This document shows, piece by piece, positions 35,155-44,840 of a stretch of 64,000 bases of DNA. Under the pieces are notes generated by a model, which had not been told where the DNA came from, did no database searches, and saw only the letters and a list, made by a program, of their open reading frames with translations. Origin of the DNA: Pedobacter zeaxanthinifaciens (GTDB lineage Bacteria > Bacteroidota > Bacteroidia > Sphingobacteriales > Sphingobacteriaceae); assembly GCF_003313335.1 (NCBI RefSeq), contig NZ_QMHP01000009.1, positions 62,001 through 126,000 of the forward strand, given 5' to 3'. Within the stretch, counting starts at the first letter, position 1, and every line of letters starts with the position of its first letter. The position numbers and the translations under genes were made by a program.

Positions 35155-35327
35155 TAATTGTTTCGCTCTTCGAGATTTGTAATCTCGAAGCACTATCTCC
35201 GGATTTGTAATCCGAATTTAAATCCAGCTTCCTAAATCCGGAACAGCAAAGCTAATCTGTTTGTGCATTAAGCTTTGACAAACCTCTAGCAAGCTCGATA
35301 TAGGTTTGTCAAAGCTTGTGCATAGTA
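35155..35327 (+). repeat. Composite palindromic repeat, unit B (about 173 nt)
   Basis: A tandem copy of unit A lacking about 58 internal nt (one group of palindromes). The end inverted repeat is at 35270-35317, again with 16-nt arms. The perfect CGAGATTTGTAATCTCG is kept here, while unit A has CCAGATTTGTAATCTCG. Confidence 0.8.
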
Positions 35328-35342
35328 CGAGTTGATGTTAAT

Positions 35343-35525
35343 TAAACCTGATAGGAGTGAAAATACTTTTTGTTGGCGTCATCCTGAGCCTGTCGAAGGA
35401 TTGCTGGTTAATAGATGTTTCGATAAACTCAGCATGACGATGATGAAAAAGGCAGTTCCAACAAAAAGATTGTAACGGATAGCAGGGCTGAAGCATCCAA
35501 GAACCAATGCCTTGCTTTTCAAAAA
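35343..35525 (+). repeat. Nested inverted-repeat element (rpsO copy)
   Basis: A second copy of the 2522-2632 element: starts CCTGATAGGAGTGAAAAT, ends CCTTGCTTTTCAAAA. Outer stem CTTTTTGTTGG/CCAACAAAAAG and inner stem CGTCATCCTGAG/CTCAGCATGACG are nested. Confidence 0.72.
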
Positions 35526-35623
35526 AGAATGATTGAACAAAATTCAGTAGTTCAAACAGTTAACCGATAAAAACAATTTGACAATTAATCAATTCAACAA
35601 TTTCAGTAATCAGAAAAATAGCT

Positions 35624-35631
35624 TATCTTTG
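35624..35631 (+). promoter_or_regulatory. -7 element of the rpsO promoter
   Basis: TATCTTTG matches TAnnTTTG. A leader of about 38 nt, rich in A and T, precedes the ATG. Confidence 0.55.
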
Positions 35632-35675
35632 CAAGCAATTAATTAATTTAAATTCACTTTAATATTATTCAAGTA

Positions 35676-35954
35676 ATGTATTTAAGTCCAGAAAAGAAAG
35701 CCGAAATCTTTAATCAACACGGCGGAGCAGCATCTAACACAGGTTCTGCAGAAGGTCAAGTAGCTTTATTTACTTATCGTATTGCCCACTTAACAGAGCA
35801 TTTGAAAAAAAATCGTAAAGATTTTTCTACTCAATTAGCACTACAAAAATTGGTAGGTAAGCGTCGTGGTATTTTAGCTTATCTTTACAAAAAAGATATT
35901 GAGCGTTACCGTGCTATCATCAAAGCTTTATCGCTAAGAGATATCATTAAATAA
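35676..35954 (+). CDS. rpsO: 30S ribosomal protein S15
   Basis: A 92-residue protein matching S15 over its length: KKAEIFNQHGGAASNTGSAEGQVALFTYRI, HLKKNRKDFSTQLALQKLVGKRRGILAYL and a C-terminal ERYRAIIKALSLR. S15 binds 16S rRNA early in 30S assembly. It is followed by a terminator and then pnp. The rpsO-pnp order is widely conserved in bacteria. The promoter lies after the repeat block that ends at 35525. Confidence 0.98.
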   Translation: MYLSPEKKAEIFNQHGGAASNTGSAEGQVALFTYRIAHLTEHLKKNRKDFSTQLALQKLVGKRRGILAYLYKKDIERYRAIIKALSLRDIIK

Positions 35955-35969
35955 GAGCTTTTATCAATA

Positions 35970-35998
35970 AAGCCATCCAATTGCGGGTGGCTTTTTTG
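35970..35998 (+). terminator. Terminator/attenuator between rpsO and pnp
   Basis: AAGCCATCC pairs with GGGTGGCTT (one G-U pair) around a 6-nt loop and is followed by TTTTT. Some readthrough into pnp is likely, as in other bacteria. Confidence 0.85.
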
Positions 35999-36039
35999 CT
36001 TTGCAAACAAAAGAACGTATAAACGTATATATAAACACC

Positions 36040-36072
36040 GGTGTGCAAAAAGAGGAAACACACCATAATTTT
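36040..36072 (+). promoter_or_regulatory. Hairpin plus T-run in the pnp leader
   Basis: GGTGTG (36040-36045) pairs with CACACC (36059-36064) around a 13-nt loop. A run of T ends a few bases before the pnp ATG. It could act as an attenuator or processing stem; the stem is short. Confidence 0.35.
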
Positions 36073-36078
36073 TTTTAA

Positions 36079-38229
36079 ATGAATGTAATAAAAAAATCGT
36101 TCGATTTGGGCGATGGAAGAATTGTTGAAATTGAAACAGGCAAATTAGCAAAACAGGCTGATGGTGCTGTGGTAGTAAAAATGGGTGATACCATGTTGTT
36201 AGCAACGGTTGTGTCAACTGTTGGTGCTAAACCAGGTACTGATTTCTTGCCTTTATCGGTAGATTATCAAGAGAAATATGCCGCTACTGGTCGTATTCCA
36301 GGTGGTTTCTTACGTCGTGAGGCTAAATTGTCTGACTATGAAGTATTAATTTCTCGTTTAGTAGATAGAGCTTTACGTCCGTTATTTCCTGATGATTACC
36401 ATGCTGACACGCAGGTAATGATCTCTTTAATTTCGGCAGATAAAAATATAATGCCAGATTGTTTGGCAGGTTTGGCGGCTTCTGCAGCTTTAGCAGTGTC
36501 TGATATTCCTTTCAATGGTCCTATTTCTGAAGTTCGTGTAGCAAAAATTGACGGTAAGTTGGTAATTAACCCTTACTTAAGCGATTTAGAAAGAGCTACA
36601 TTGGAGTTCGTAGTGGCTGGTTCTGCTAACGATATCGTGATGGTAGAAGGCGAGGCTGATGAAATCCAAGAAGAAGAGATGGTAGAAGCTTTGAAATTTG
36701 CTCATGAGGCAATCAAAGTACAATGTGCCGTTCAGTTGGAGTTAACAGAAGCAACTGGAAAAACTGTAAAACGTGAGTACAACCACGAAGATCACGATGA
36801 GGCCTTAAAAGAAAAAATCTATGCTGAAACTTACGACAGAGTTTATGCTATTGCTAAATCTGGTTTAGGTAAAGATGAGCGTTCTGAAGGCTTTACTGCC
36901 ATCATCAACGAAATTTTAGATGCTTTCCCTGAAGATACAGCAGATTTAACTAAAGCTTTGGCTAAACATTATTTCCATGATGTGCAGTACGATGCCGTAC
37001 GTAACTTGTTGTTAAATGAAGGCATCCGTTTAGATGGTCGTACAACTACACAAATCCGTCCAATTTGGAGTGAAGTTGGTTATTTGCCGGCAGCTCACGG
37101 TTCGGCGGTATTTACCCGTGGCGAAACTCAATCATTAACATCAGTTACTTTAGGTAGTAAAGATGATGAGCAGATGATTGATGGCGCTTTCATTAATGGT
37201 TATAACAAATTCTTGTTGCACTACAATTTCCCTGGTTTTTCAACTGGCGAAGTTCGTCCTAACAGAGGTGTTGGTCGTAGGGAAGTAGGTCACGGTAACT
37301 TGGCTATGCGTTCGTTGAAGAAAGTATTGCCTACAGGAGCTGAAAATCCTTACACTATCCGTATTGTATCTGATATTTTAGAATCTAACGGTTCTTCATC
37401 AATGGCAACCGTTTGTGCAGGTACTTTAGCATTAATGGACGCTGGTATCAAAATCAAATCTCCAGTATCGGGTATTGCAATGGGTTTAATTACCGATGAG
37501 AAAACTGGAAAATATGCTGTTTTATCAGATATTTTAGGTGATGAAGATCACTTAGGTGACATGGACTTTAAAGTTACTGGTACTAAAAATGGTATCGTAG
37601 CTTGTCAAATGGACTTGAAAATCAATGGTCTGTCTTACGAAGTGTTAACCAAAGCATTGTTGCAAGCAAAAGATGGTCGTTTACACATTTTAGGTGAAAT
37701 GAACAAAACTATCGCTGAACCTGCTTCTGATATGAAACCACATGCACCTCGTATCGTTTCTTTAACTATCGATAAAGAGTTTATTGGTGCGGTAATTGGC
37801 CCAGGTGGTAAAATTATTCAGGAAATGCAACGCGAGACTGGCGCAACTATCTCTATTGAAGAGGTGGATAACAAAGGTATCGTAGAGGTTTTTGCTGATA
37901 ATAAAGCTTCAATAGATGCAGCTGTTGCTCGTATCCGTGCCATTGCTGCTAAGCCAGAAATTGGTGAGGTTTACACTGGTAAAGTGAAATCTATCATGCC
38001 TTTTGGTGCATTCGTAGAAATTATGCCAGGTAAAGATGGTTTGTTGCACATTTCTGAGATTGATTGGAAACGTTTAGAAACTATGGATGGCGTATTGAAA
38101 GAAGGCGAAATCATTGAAGTGAAATTGTTGGATATCGATAAGCAAGGTAAAATGAAACTTTCTCGTAAAGTATTGTTGCCTCGCCCTCCAAAACCTGAAA
38201 GTGCTGCTCCAGCTGCGCCACAAGGTTAA
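36079..38229 (+). CDS. pnp: Polyribonucleotide nucleotidyltransferase (PNPase)
   Basis: A 716-residue 3'-5' phosphorolytic exoribonuclease. Order of domains: first RNase PH domain (residues about 10-140), helical linker, second RNase PH domain (about 310-540, with GTFTRGETQ-like [11 protein letters not shown] and the [18 protein letters not shown] catalytic region), KH domain ([20 protein letters not shown] near 570) and S1 domain ([19 protein letters not shown] onward). Full length for the family. Codon use is strongly biased, as in highly expressed genes. A strong terminator follows. Confidence 0.98.
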   Translation: MNVIKKSFDLGDGRIVEIETGKLAKQADGAVVVKMGDTMLLATVVSTVGAKPGTDFLPLSVDYQEKYAATGRIPGGFLRREAKLSDYEVLISRLVDRALRPLFPDDYHADTQVMISLISADKNIMPDCLAGLAASAALAVSDIPFNGPISEVRVAKIDGKLVINPYLSDLERATLEFVVAGSANDIVMVEGEADEIQEEEMVEALKFAHEAIKVQCAVQLELTEATGKTVKREYNHEDHDEALKEKIYAETYDRVYAIAKSGLGKDERSEGFTAIINEILDAFPEDTADLTKALAKHYFHDVQYDAVRNLLLNEGIRLDGRTTTQIRPIWSEVGYLPAAHGSAVFTRGETQSLTSVTLGSKDDEQMIDGAFINGYNKFLLHYNFPGFSTGEVRPNRGVGRREVGHGNLAMRSLKKVLPTGAENPYTIRIVSDILESNGSSSMATVCAGTLALMDAGIKIKSPVSGIAMGLITDEKTGKYAVLSDILGDEDHLGDMDFKVTGTKNGIVACQMDLKINGLSYEVLTKALLQAKDGRLHILGEMNKTIAEPASDMKPHAPRIVSLTIDKEFIGAVIGPGGKIIQEMQRETGATISIEEVDNKGIVEVFADNKASIDAAVARIRAIAAKPEIGEVYTGKVKSIMPFGAFVEIMPGKDGLLHISEIDWKRLETMDGVLKEGEIIEVKLLDIDKQGKMKLSRKVLLPRPPKPESAAPAAPQG

Positions 38230-38251
38230 TAAGTAGCATTTCAAATAACAC

Positions 38252-38284
38252 AAAGAGCCGTCCTAAATGGATGGCTCTTTTGCT
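38252..38284 (+). terminator. Intrinsic terminator after pnp
   Basis: AAAGAGCCGTCC pairs with GGATGGCTCTTT around a 5-nt loop, followed by TTTT. Confidence 0.87.
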
Positions 38285-38291
38285 TATTACC

Positions 38292-38837
38292 TTACCTTCT
38301 TTTTATAAAATTAGCTATCGCTTCACTTTCTAACTCGTTATCACCAAAGTTAAAGGCAGCCAAACTGTATTGCATTTCAAATTGTTCGTAAACCATACAT
38401 TTTGGAGAAGTAGGCTTAAATGCATACATTATATATAAGCCACCGCCGGAATTAGGGCAGGTAACGCATACCAAAATAGTTTGGCAATTTTGATTAGCAG
38501 TGGCCTGCCATTCTGCCCTGTGAGCATCTACGTAAGCATTAATCTCATCCCAGCATAAACCATTAGGGTCTTTCACTGGGCCTACAATTGGTATAAACAC
38601 ATTATTGTTAATCGAAACTTTTTTAAGATACACTGTTTTTTCTTTTTCGGTTAGTGCTGCCTTAAGTTCTGCTTTAGTTCCTATTATAACTGCGTTTTCT
38701 TCACCACCTTTAATTGCTACTTGCATATTCACCGAAAATCGATCCTCTTTCTGTGGTTCCACTTCGTTTTTTTTACAGGCAAAAAAGGTTACAAGCGTAA
38801 TAGCTAACATTCCGATAATTTGAATAGACTTTTTCAT
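38292..38837 (-). CDS. Putative lipoprotein of unknown function
   Basis: A 181-residue protein with a lipoprotein signal (VTFFAC, Cys21). The mature part contains several cysteines (LCWDEINAY, NCQTILVCVTCPN, PKCMVYEQF) that may form disulfides outside the cytoplasm. I do not recognise a family. It stands alone, convergent to pnp; no promoter element of the TAnnTTTG type was found upstream. It may be exposed on the cell surface, as many lipoproteins in this phylum are, but no sorting signal is clear. Confidence 0.75.
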   Translation of the reverse strand: MKKSIQIIGMLAITLVTFFACKKNEVEPQKEDRFSVNMQVAIKGGEENAVIIGTKAELKAALTEKEKTVYLKKVSINNNVFIPIVGPVKDPNGLCWDEINAYVDAHRAEWQATANQNCQTILVCVTCPNSGGGLYIMYAFKPTSPKCMVYEQFEMQYSLAAFNFGDNELESEAIANFIKRR

Positions 38838-39094
38838 GATTTCTTATTTTAAAGGTTAATACTTGATTGATATTTATGTGATATCAACTCGAAGTGAAAT
38901 TTGTTACCCCTTAGCTTAAGATCATTTATAACTTAATGTACGGTTTGTCTTTTTGCCATAATTGTTATTATCAAAGAATTTGTAAATTGCGATGATTGTT
39001 TCAACCGAGCTATTGATTTAACAAAGTCGTTAAAGAAGCAATCTTATAACATAATTTAACATTGCATTGTGCATAGCAGTAACCAAAAAGCCAA

Positions 39095-39766
39095 ATGAAA
39101 CACTTAATAGCCCCGTCCATATTATCAGCAGATTTTGCCAACCTACAACGTGATGTAGAAATGATTAACGAAAGTGAAGCTGATTGGTTTCATGTTGATG
39201 TCATGGACGGTGTTTTCGTACCCAATATTTCTTTCGGATTCCCAGTAATTGCAGCAGCGAAAAAACACGCTAAAAAGCCATTCGATGTGCATTTGATGAT
39301 TGTTGACCCGGATAGATACATTGCCGATTTTGCAAAAGCTGGGGCTGATATCATCACTGTTCATTACGAAGCGTGTACCCATTTGCATCGTACCATTCAG
39401 TTGATCAAATCAGTAGGATGCAAAGCTGGTGTTGCTTTAAATCCACATACACCAGTACAATTACTAAAAGATATTTTGCAGGATATTGACTTGGCCTTGG
39501 TGATGTCGGTAAATCCTGGCTTCGGTGGTCAGCAATTTATACCGCAAACGTTAAATAAAGTGGCTGAATTGAAGCAAATGTCGCTGCAGCTCAATCCTAA
39601 TTTATACATAGAGGTTGACGGTGGTGTGGGCATTCAAAATATTGCATCTTTAATTGAAGCAGGTGCCAATGTTTTTGTAGCCGGTAATGCGGTTTTTGCA
39701 GCGCCAAGTCCTACGCAAATGATTGCTGAATTAAAAAACGTTCAAATCAACACGCAAAGCATCTAA
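39095..39766 (+). CDS. rpe: Ribulose-phosphate 3-epimerase
   Basis: A 223-residue TIM-barrel enzyme of the pentose phosphate pathway that interconverts ribulose-5-phosphate and xylulose-5-phosphate. Conserved blocks are APSILSADFANL, DWFHVDVMDGVFVPNISFG with metal-binding His and Asp, FDVHLMI, SVNPGFGGQQFI and EVDGGV. Length is normal. It is followed after 3 nt by a TonB-dependent receptor gene, a loose functional link that is probably only transcriptional. Confidence 0.97.
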   Translation: MKHLIAPSILSADFANLQRDVEMINESEADWFHVDVMDGVFVPNISFGFPVIAAAKKHAKKPFDVHLMIVDPDRYIADFAKAGADIITVHYEACTHLHRTIQLIKSVGCKAGVALNPHTPVQLLKDILQDIDLALVMSVNPGFGGQQFIPQTLNKVAELKQMSLQLNPNLYIEVDGGVGIQNIASLIEAGANVFVAGNAVFAAPSPTQMIAELKNVQINTQSI

Positions 39767-39769
39767 ATA

Positions 39770-42208
39770 ATGTTCAAAAAGCTATTTCTTTTGTTACTGC
39801 CAGTATTTGTTGGCCTAACTGCTTGGTCGCAACAACCTTTAGCCAAAGTAGTTGGTGTAGTTGTTAACGATAAAAACGAACCTCTACCAAAAGTGACGGT
39901 AAGTTTAGTAGGCTTAGCGGCCACTACTACTACAGATAATGAAGGAAAATACAGTATCCAATCTAGGTTGTCAAACTTTAGCTTGCGTTTTAAGCTTGTA
40001 GGTTACAAAACAGAAACGGTTGCACTAACCGTTGCTAAAGGTGCTGAACTGGTTAAAAACATCGTTTTGCGACCAGATGTAAAAGAACTAAAGGCAGTAA
40101 AGGTGACCAATAAAGCCAATCAGCTTAATAATGCACAGGAGGTTGATGTAATGACGATGAGTAACCTGCCTACCGTGTCCATGAATTTTGAATCGATACT
40201 TAAAACTTTGCCCGGCGTGTCAACTAATAATGAGTTAAGTTCTCAATATAGCGTTCGTGGAGGCAATTTTGATGAGAATCTTATTTACGTAAATGACGTT
40301 GAAATTAACAGGCCCATTTTAATCAGAAATGGTCAACAGGAAGGTTTAAGTTTTATCAATCCTGATTTTGTAACTAGAGCACGTTTTTCTGCGGGTGGCT
40401 TTAATGCTCGTTATAATGATAAGTTGTCCTCTATGTTGGATGTGAGATACGATAAGCCAGACAGCAATCAATATGTTTTAACAGCGGGCTTAATGGGTTT
40501 GTCGGCAACTGCTAAGAAGACTTTCAAAAATAGTCACTTGTTGTTTGGTTTCAGACGTAAAGATAATCGTAATATTTTAGGCACTCAAGATGTAAGAGGC
40601 AGCTACAGACCAAATTTTAACGATTTGCAGGCGCTTTACCAATATAATTTCAGTAAAAAATTTAGTATCAATACACTGCTTAACTTCAATTCGGGTAGCT
40701 TCAAATTAATCCCAGAAAGTAGAGAAACTCAATTTGGAACGATTAACACACCAATAAGGCTAAAGGTAGATTACGAAGGGCAAGAGGTCGACGATTATCA
40801 TACTTATGGAGGTGCCGTAACAGGAATATTTAATCCGAAGAGCAATATTGCTATCAAATGGATCAATAGTTATTTCGAAATTGTGGAAAGAGAACGTTTC
40901 GATATTGATGGAAATTATGTTTTTGAAGGCATAGATAACGATTTTGCCGATGGTCAGTTTGGGCCAGTGCGTAAAAATAGGGGGTTGGGAAGTTACTACA
41001 GCTATGCTCGAAATAGCTTAAATTCTACCTTTGCCAGCAGCGAAATTAAGGTTGAGCAAAGTGCAGGGAAACATAGTTTAACCTATGGCGCAAGGTTTGA
41101 ACAGGCCAAGTATATCGATAAAATTAACGAATATAATTATATTGATTCTGCTGGATATATTTTGCCAGCTAACACCAATTCTTTCACTTTTGAAAATGCG
41201 ATTTTCTCCAATAACCAACTGAAAGTAAATACCATTTCTGCTTATTTGCAAGATAGTTATGCCATTTCTAGCAAAGCTGATTTTCAGTTCGGAGCAAGGA
41301 TAAATTATAACGATTTAAGCCAGGAATTGTTGGTAAGCCCACGTTTGCTATTCATCTACCGTCCAAAAGATTACAAGCTTTGGCACTTTACTGCCGGCAT
41401 TTATCAGCAGCCACCAAGTTATCGCAGCCTTAGGGGGGTGGATGGTTCCTTGTTCTTAAACCAAAAAAGCCAGCGTTCTTACAATGTTTCTGCTGGGTAT
41501 GATTTTGCCTTTACTGGTTTGGGTACAAGGCTTAAATTTACATCTGAGGTGTATTATAAATATGCCGACCGGATGATCCCCTATACTGTAGATAATGTAC
41601 GTATTAAATATTTAGCGGATCAAACGGCAAAAGGTCGCACTTATGGTGCTGATTTTTCTGTGAGTGGCGAATTGGTTAAGGACTTGATGTCGCTCTTTAG
41701 GGTGTCGGTTTTAAGCGCTGATCAAGATATCATTGGAGACAGCTACGTGAAGAAAGACGCTAATGGACAAAACCAAACAATTTATCCGGGCTATTTAAAA
41801 AGACCAACAGACCAACGGGTTAATTTTTCGATGTTTTTTCAGGATAGATTATTCAAAAGTCCTACCTACAAAGTGCATTTGAATTTACTTTATGGTGCAA
41901 AACTGCCGGTAGGTTCGCCGTTCGTAAGTACTTATACCGATAATTTTAGTATCCCTGCGTACAGAAGGGTGGATATTGGCTTTTCTAACGACTTTTTGGA
42001 TGAACAAGCTAAAAGGAAACCACAATTTTTAAGTAGGTATTTTACATCTGTTATTGCGTATGCAGAAGTGTTTAACTTGTTGAATATCAATAACACGGTG
42101 TCTTATTTATGGTTAAAAGATGTGAACAATATCAGCTACGGTATACCTAATTACTTAACTGGTCGTCAGGTTAATTTCAAGCTTATTTTTAAACTAAAAA
42201 CTAAATAG
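39770..42208 (+). CDS. TonB-dependent outer-membrane receptor
   Basis: An 812-residue protein with a signal peptide (LLLLPVFVGLTAWS, cut before QQ). A carboxypeptidase-like regulatory domain spans about residues 28-100 (VGVVVNDKNEPLPKVTVSL). The plug region (NFESILKTLPGVSTNNELSSQYSVRGGNFDENLIYVNDVEI) is followed by a beta-barrel. No SusD partner is present, so it is a stand-alone receptor. The substrate cannot be told. It follows rpe by 3 nt and probably shares its transcript. Confidence 0.92.
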   Translation: MFKKLFLLLLPVFVGLTAWSQQPLAKVVGVVVNDKNEPLPKVTVSLVGLAATTTTDNEGKYSIQSRLSNFSLRFKLVGYKTETVALTVAKGAELVKNIVLRPDVKELKAVKVTNKANQLNNAQEVDVMTMSNLPTVSMNFESILKTLPGVSTNNELSSQYSVRGGNFDENLIYVNDVEINRPILIRNGQQEGLSFINPDFVTRARFSAGGFNARYNDKLSSMLDVRYDKPDSNQYVLTAGLMGLSATAKKTFKNSHLLFGFRRKDNRNILGTQDVRGSYRPNFNDLQALYQYNFSKKFSINTLLNFNSGSFKLIPESRETQFGTINTPIRLKVDYEGQEVDDYHTYGGAVTGIFNPKSNIAIKWINSYFEIVERERFDIDGNYVFEGIDNDFADGQFGPVRKNRGLGSYYSYARNSLNSTFASSEIKVEQSAGKHSLTYGARFEQAKYIDKINEYNYIDSAGYILPANTNSFTFENAIFSNNQLKVNTISAYLQDSYAISSKADFQFGARINYNDLSQELLVSPRLLFIYRPKDYKLWHFTAGIYQQPPSYRSLRGVDGSLFLNQKSQRSYNVSAGYDFAFTGLGTRLKFTSEVYYKYADRMIPYTVDNVRIKYLADQTAKGRTYGADFSVSGELVKDLMSLFRVSVLSADQDIIGDSYVKKDANGQNQTIYPGYLKRPTDQRVNFSMFFQDRLFKSPTYKVHLNLLYGAKLPVGSPFVSTYTDNFSIPAYRRVDIGFSNDFLDEQAKRKPQFLSRYFTSVIAYAEVFNLLNINNTVSYLWLKDVNNISYGIPNYLTGRQVNFKLIFKLKTK

Positions 42209-42359
42209 TCGATGTTAATTTTACATCGTAATTGGTTAAAATACTAGCACTTCATTTTTAATTTTTCTCAAACGATTGTCATGTTGGTTATTTGGTTGAT
42301 AAAAAAACTAAATAATTAATGTCAAAGTGTTAATTTTACGGCAATCAAAAAAAATAAAA

Positions 42360-43427
42360 ATGAGACATAATTTTGGAGCTGGTCCTTGTATTTTACCGCA
42401 AGAAGTTTTTAAGCAAGCTTCTGCTGCAGTACTTGATTTTAAAGACGGTTTATCAATTCTAGAAATTTCGCATCGTTCACCTGAATTTGATGGTGTAGTT
42501 GAAGAAACAGTGAGATTGGTAAAGGAACTTTTAAATGTACCTTCCGGATATTCCGTACTGTTATTGCAAGGAGGAGCAAGCCTACAATTTTCAATGGTTC
42601 CTATGAATTTATTGCCTGATGGCGGAACCGCTGCTTACCTAGATTCAGGGGTATGGGCAAGCAAAGCTATTAAAGAAGTGAAATTCTTTGGTAAAGCTAA
42701 CATTGTAGCATCTTCAAAAGACTCCAATTATTCCTTCATTCCAAAAGGTTTCGAAGTTCCTGCAGACAGTGCTTATTTCCACTATACTTCAAACAATACG
42801 ATTTACGGTACCGAGCTTTTTGAACTTCCAGAAGTTAACGTGCCAGTAGTTTGCGATATGTCATCTGACATTATGAGTAGGGTAATTGATGTATCTAAAT
42901 ATGATTTGATTTACGCTGGAGCACAAAAAAATATTGGTCCAGCAGGTTTAACCGTGGTAATCATCAAGGATGAAATTTTAGGTAAAACTGGTCGTGCTAT
43001 CCCATCTATGTTAGATTACAAATCGCACATTGATGGTGGTTCAATGTACAATACGCCGCCAGTATTTTCTATCTATACGGCAATGCTTAACCTTCGTTGG
43101 TTAAAATCAAAAGGTGGTGTAGCAGAAATGGAGAAAGAAAACATTGCCAAAGCGAAGGCGCTTTACGCTGAAATTGACAGAAATACCTTGTTCAAAGGAA
43201 CCTGTGCCGTGGAAGACCGCTCACGTATGAACGTTTGTTTTGTAATGGAAGATCCAGAAATGGAAAAACCATTCGCAAAATTTGCTGACGAAAATGGCTT
43301 TGAAGGTTTAAAAGGCCATAGAAGTGTAGGTGGTTTTAGGGCATCAATGTACAATGCCTTGCCTATTACTAGCGTACATGCGCTAATTGAATTAATGCAA
43401 AGTTTTGAAGAAAAATATAAAAAATAA
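42360..43427 (+). CDS. serC: Phosphoserine aminotransferase
   Basis: A 355-residue PLP enzyme of serine synthesis, converting 3-phosphohydroxypyruvate and glutamate to phosphoserine. The start [16 protein letters not shown] is the family N-terminus; an in-frame upstream start at 42327 is unlikely. The PLP lysine lies in [12 protein letters not shown], and the C-terminus has [18 protein letters not shown]. The stop overlaps the serA start by one base (TAATG), so translation is coupled. It gives the cell serine, the precursor used by the serine acetyltransferase at the end of this window. Confidence 0.97.
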   Translation: MRHNFGAGPCILPQEVFKQASAAVLDFKDGLSILEISHRSPEFDGVVEETVRLVKELLNVPSGYSVLLLQGGASLQFSMVPMNLLPDGGTAAYLDSGVWASKAIKEVKFFGKANIVASSKDSNYSFIPKGFEVPADSAYFHYTSNNTIYGTELFELPEVNVPVVCDMSSDIMSRVIDVSKYDLIYAGAQKNIGPAGLTVVIIKDEILGKTGRAIPSMLDYKSHIDGGSMYNTPPVFSIYTAMLNLRWLKSKGGVAEMEKENIAKAKALYAEIDRNTLFKGTCAVEDRSRMNVCFVMEDPEMEKPFAKFADENGFEGLKGHRSVGGFRASMYNALPITSVHALIELMQSFEEKYKK

Positions 43428-44377
43428 TGGCTAGAATACTTGCCAATGATGGCATAGATCCAATAGGAAAAAAATTATTAGAAGATGCTGGACACACTGT
43501 TGAGACGCAAACAGTGCCTCAGGACCAGTTAGTGGAAGCACTTCAAAATTATGATGGCTTAACCGTAAGGAGTGCTACTAAAGTTAGAAAGGATTTGATT
43601 GATGCCTGTCCTAATTTGAAATTGATTGGTAGAGGTGGTGTTGGGATGGATAATATCGATGTAGATTACGCTAGGTCGAGAGGTATTGCGGTGGTAAACA
43701 CACCTGCTGCCTCGTCTTTGTCTGTTGCTGAATTGGTGTTTGCTCATTTGTTCACTGGTGTACGTTTCCTACAGGATGCTAATCGCAAAATGCCAGTGGA
43801 AGGCAATACTAAATTCAATGATCTAAAAAAGGCTTATGCTAAAGGTATCGAACTACGTGGTAAAACTATCGGTATCATCGGTTTCGGACGTATTGGTAGA
43901 GAAACAGCTGCAGTAGCTTTAGGTTTAGGTATGAATGTTTTAGCTTACGATTTATATCCTTTCAGCGGAAACATTACTTTAAACTTAACATTAGGCATAA
44001 AAGTAGATATCCCGGTAAGCACCGTGTCGTTGGAAGAAGTGATTGCTAATAGCGATTTCATTTCATTACATACGCCTTTCGCTGATAAACCAATTTTGGG
44101 AGCGGAGGAGTTTGCAGCAATGAAAAAAGGAGTGGGCATTGTGAACTGTTCACGTGGTGGCACAATTGACGAGGCCGCTTTAATTGAAGCGTTGGATGCT
44201 GGTAAGGTTGCTTTTGCAGGTTTAGATGTTTTTGATAACGAACCTACACCGTCTGCAGCTATTTTAGCTCATTCTAAAATTTCTTTAACGCCGCACATTG
44301 GCGCTTCAACTAATGAGGCTCAAGAGCGCATTGGTACCGAACTTGCAAACTTAATTATTGACCATTTTAAAGGTTAA
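43427..44377 (+). CDS. serA: D-3-phosphoglycerate dehydrogenase (short form)
   Basis: A 316-residue NAD-dependent dehydrogenase that opens serine synthesis. It has the Rossmann motif GIIGFGRIGRETA, the catalytic Arg in NCSRGGTIDE, Glu in DVFDNEP and His in TPHIGAST. It ends right after the catalytic core and lacks the C-terminal ACT domain that mediates serine feedback in longer SerA proteins, so feedback control by serine binding is not expected. It is coupled to serC by a one-base overlap and followed by a strong terminator. Confidence 0.95.
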   Translation: MARILANDGIDPIGKKLLEDAGHTVETQTVPQDQLVEALQNYDGLTVRSATKVRKDLIDACPNLKLIGRGGVGMDNIDVDYARSRGIAVVNTPAASSLSVAELVFAHLFTGVRFLQDANRKMPVEGNTKFNDLKKAYAKGIELRGKTIGIIGFGRIGRETAAVALGLGMNVLAYDLYPFSGNITLNLTLGIKVDIPVSTVSLEEVIANSDFISLHTPFADKPILGAEEFAAMKKGVGIVNCSRGGTIDEAALIEALDAGKVAFAGLDVFDNEPTPSAAILAHSKISLTPHIGASTNEAQERIGTELANLIIDHFKG

Positions 44378-44399
44378 CAATTAACTGCTTTATCATAGG

Positions 44400-44438
44400 A
44401 AGCTCGTGATTTGATTAATCACGAGCTTTTGTTTTTTT
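44400..44438 (+). terminator. Intrinsic terminator after serA
   Basis: AAGCTCGTGATT pairs perfectly with AATCACGAGCTT around a 5-nt loop, followed by TTGTTTTTTT. Confidence 0.92.
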
Positions 44439-44497
44439 AAGTATTTTTATTACTCGCTCCCCGTCATTGCGAGGCGCCTGCATTCGGACTAGATTTT

Positions 44498-44580
44498 CCG
44501 TCATTGCGAGGCACGAAGCAATCCCTTGAATACGGAAGTGAATCATTAATAAGATTGCTTCTCCGAACTATCGGAGCAGG
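44498..44580 (+). repeat. REP-like element, copy 1
   Basis: The unit starts CCGTCATTGCGAGGCACGAA and ends CTATCGGAGCAGG. GAAGCAATC pairs with GATTGCTTC inside it, and CTCCGA with TCGGAG near its end. Copy 2 lies 75 nt further on. An isolated head (CCGTCATTGCGAGGCGCC) precedes it at 44461. No coding frame is present. Confidence 0.8.
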
Positions 44581-44654
44581 CGTTACTTGTCAATTATGCG
44601 TTGAATGAAGACGGTTCAACTGGGATGTTAACGGTTAGTTTATAAAGCGCTCTT

Positions 44655-44740
44655 CCGTCGTTGCGAGGCACGAAGCAATCCCTTGAATACGGAAGTGAAT
44701 CATCATTAATAAGATTGCTTCTCCGAACTATCAGAGCAGG
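44655..44740 (+). repeat. REP-like element, copy 2
   Basis: Nearly identical to 44498-44580, differing by a 3-nt insertion (CAT) and two substitutions (GTCG for GTCA, CAGAGC for CGGAGC). Such units are typical of palindromes moved by REP-associated transposases. Confidence 0.8.
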
Positions 44741-44840
44741 TAAACTCACAAAGACGTGTTCAGTGAAGATGCTACAATTGCGGCTTTAAAGCGTCAAACT
44801 TGAATTTATTCAGGGTAAGCTAGCAGAAAACAACTAAAAC

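Noticed and set aside
35002-35193. Open frame of 63 codons on the - strand within the palindromic repeats
   Set aside because: Repeat DNA only; no start signal and no similarity to a protein I know.
42210-42228. CGATGT/ACATCG hairpin after the TonB receptor gene
   Set aside because: Stem of 6 bp without a T-run; not enough for a terminator call.
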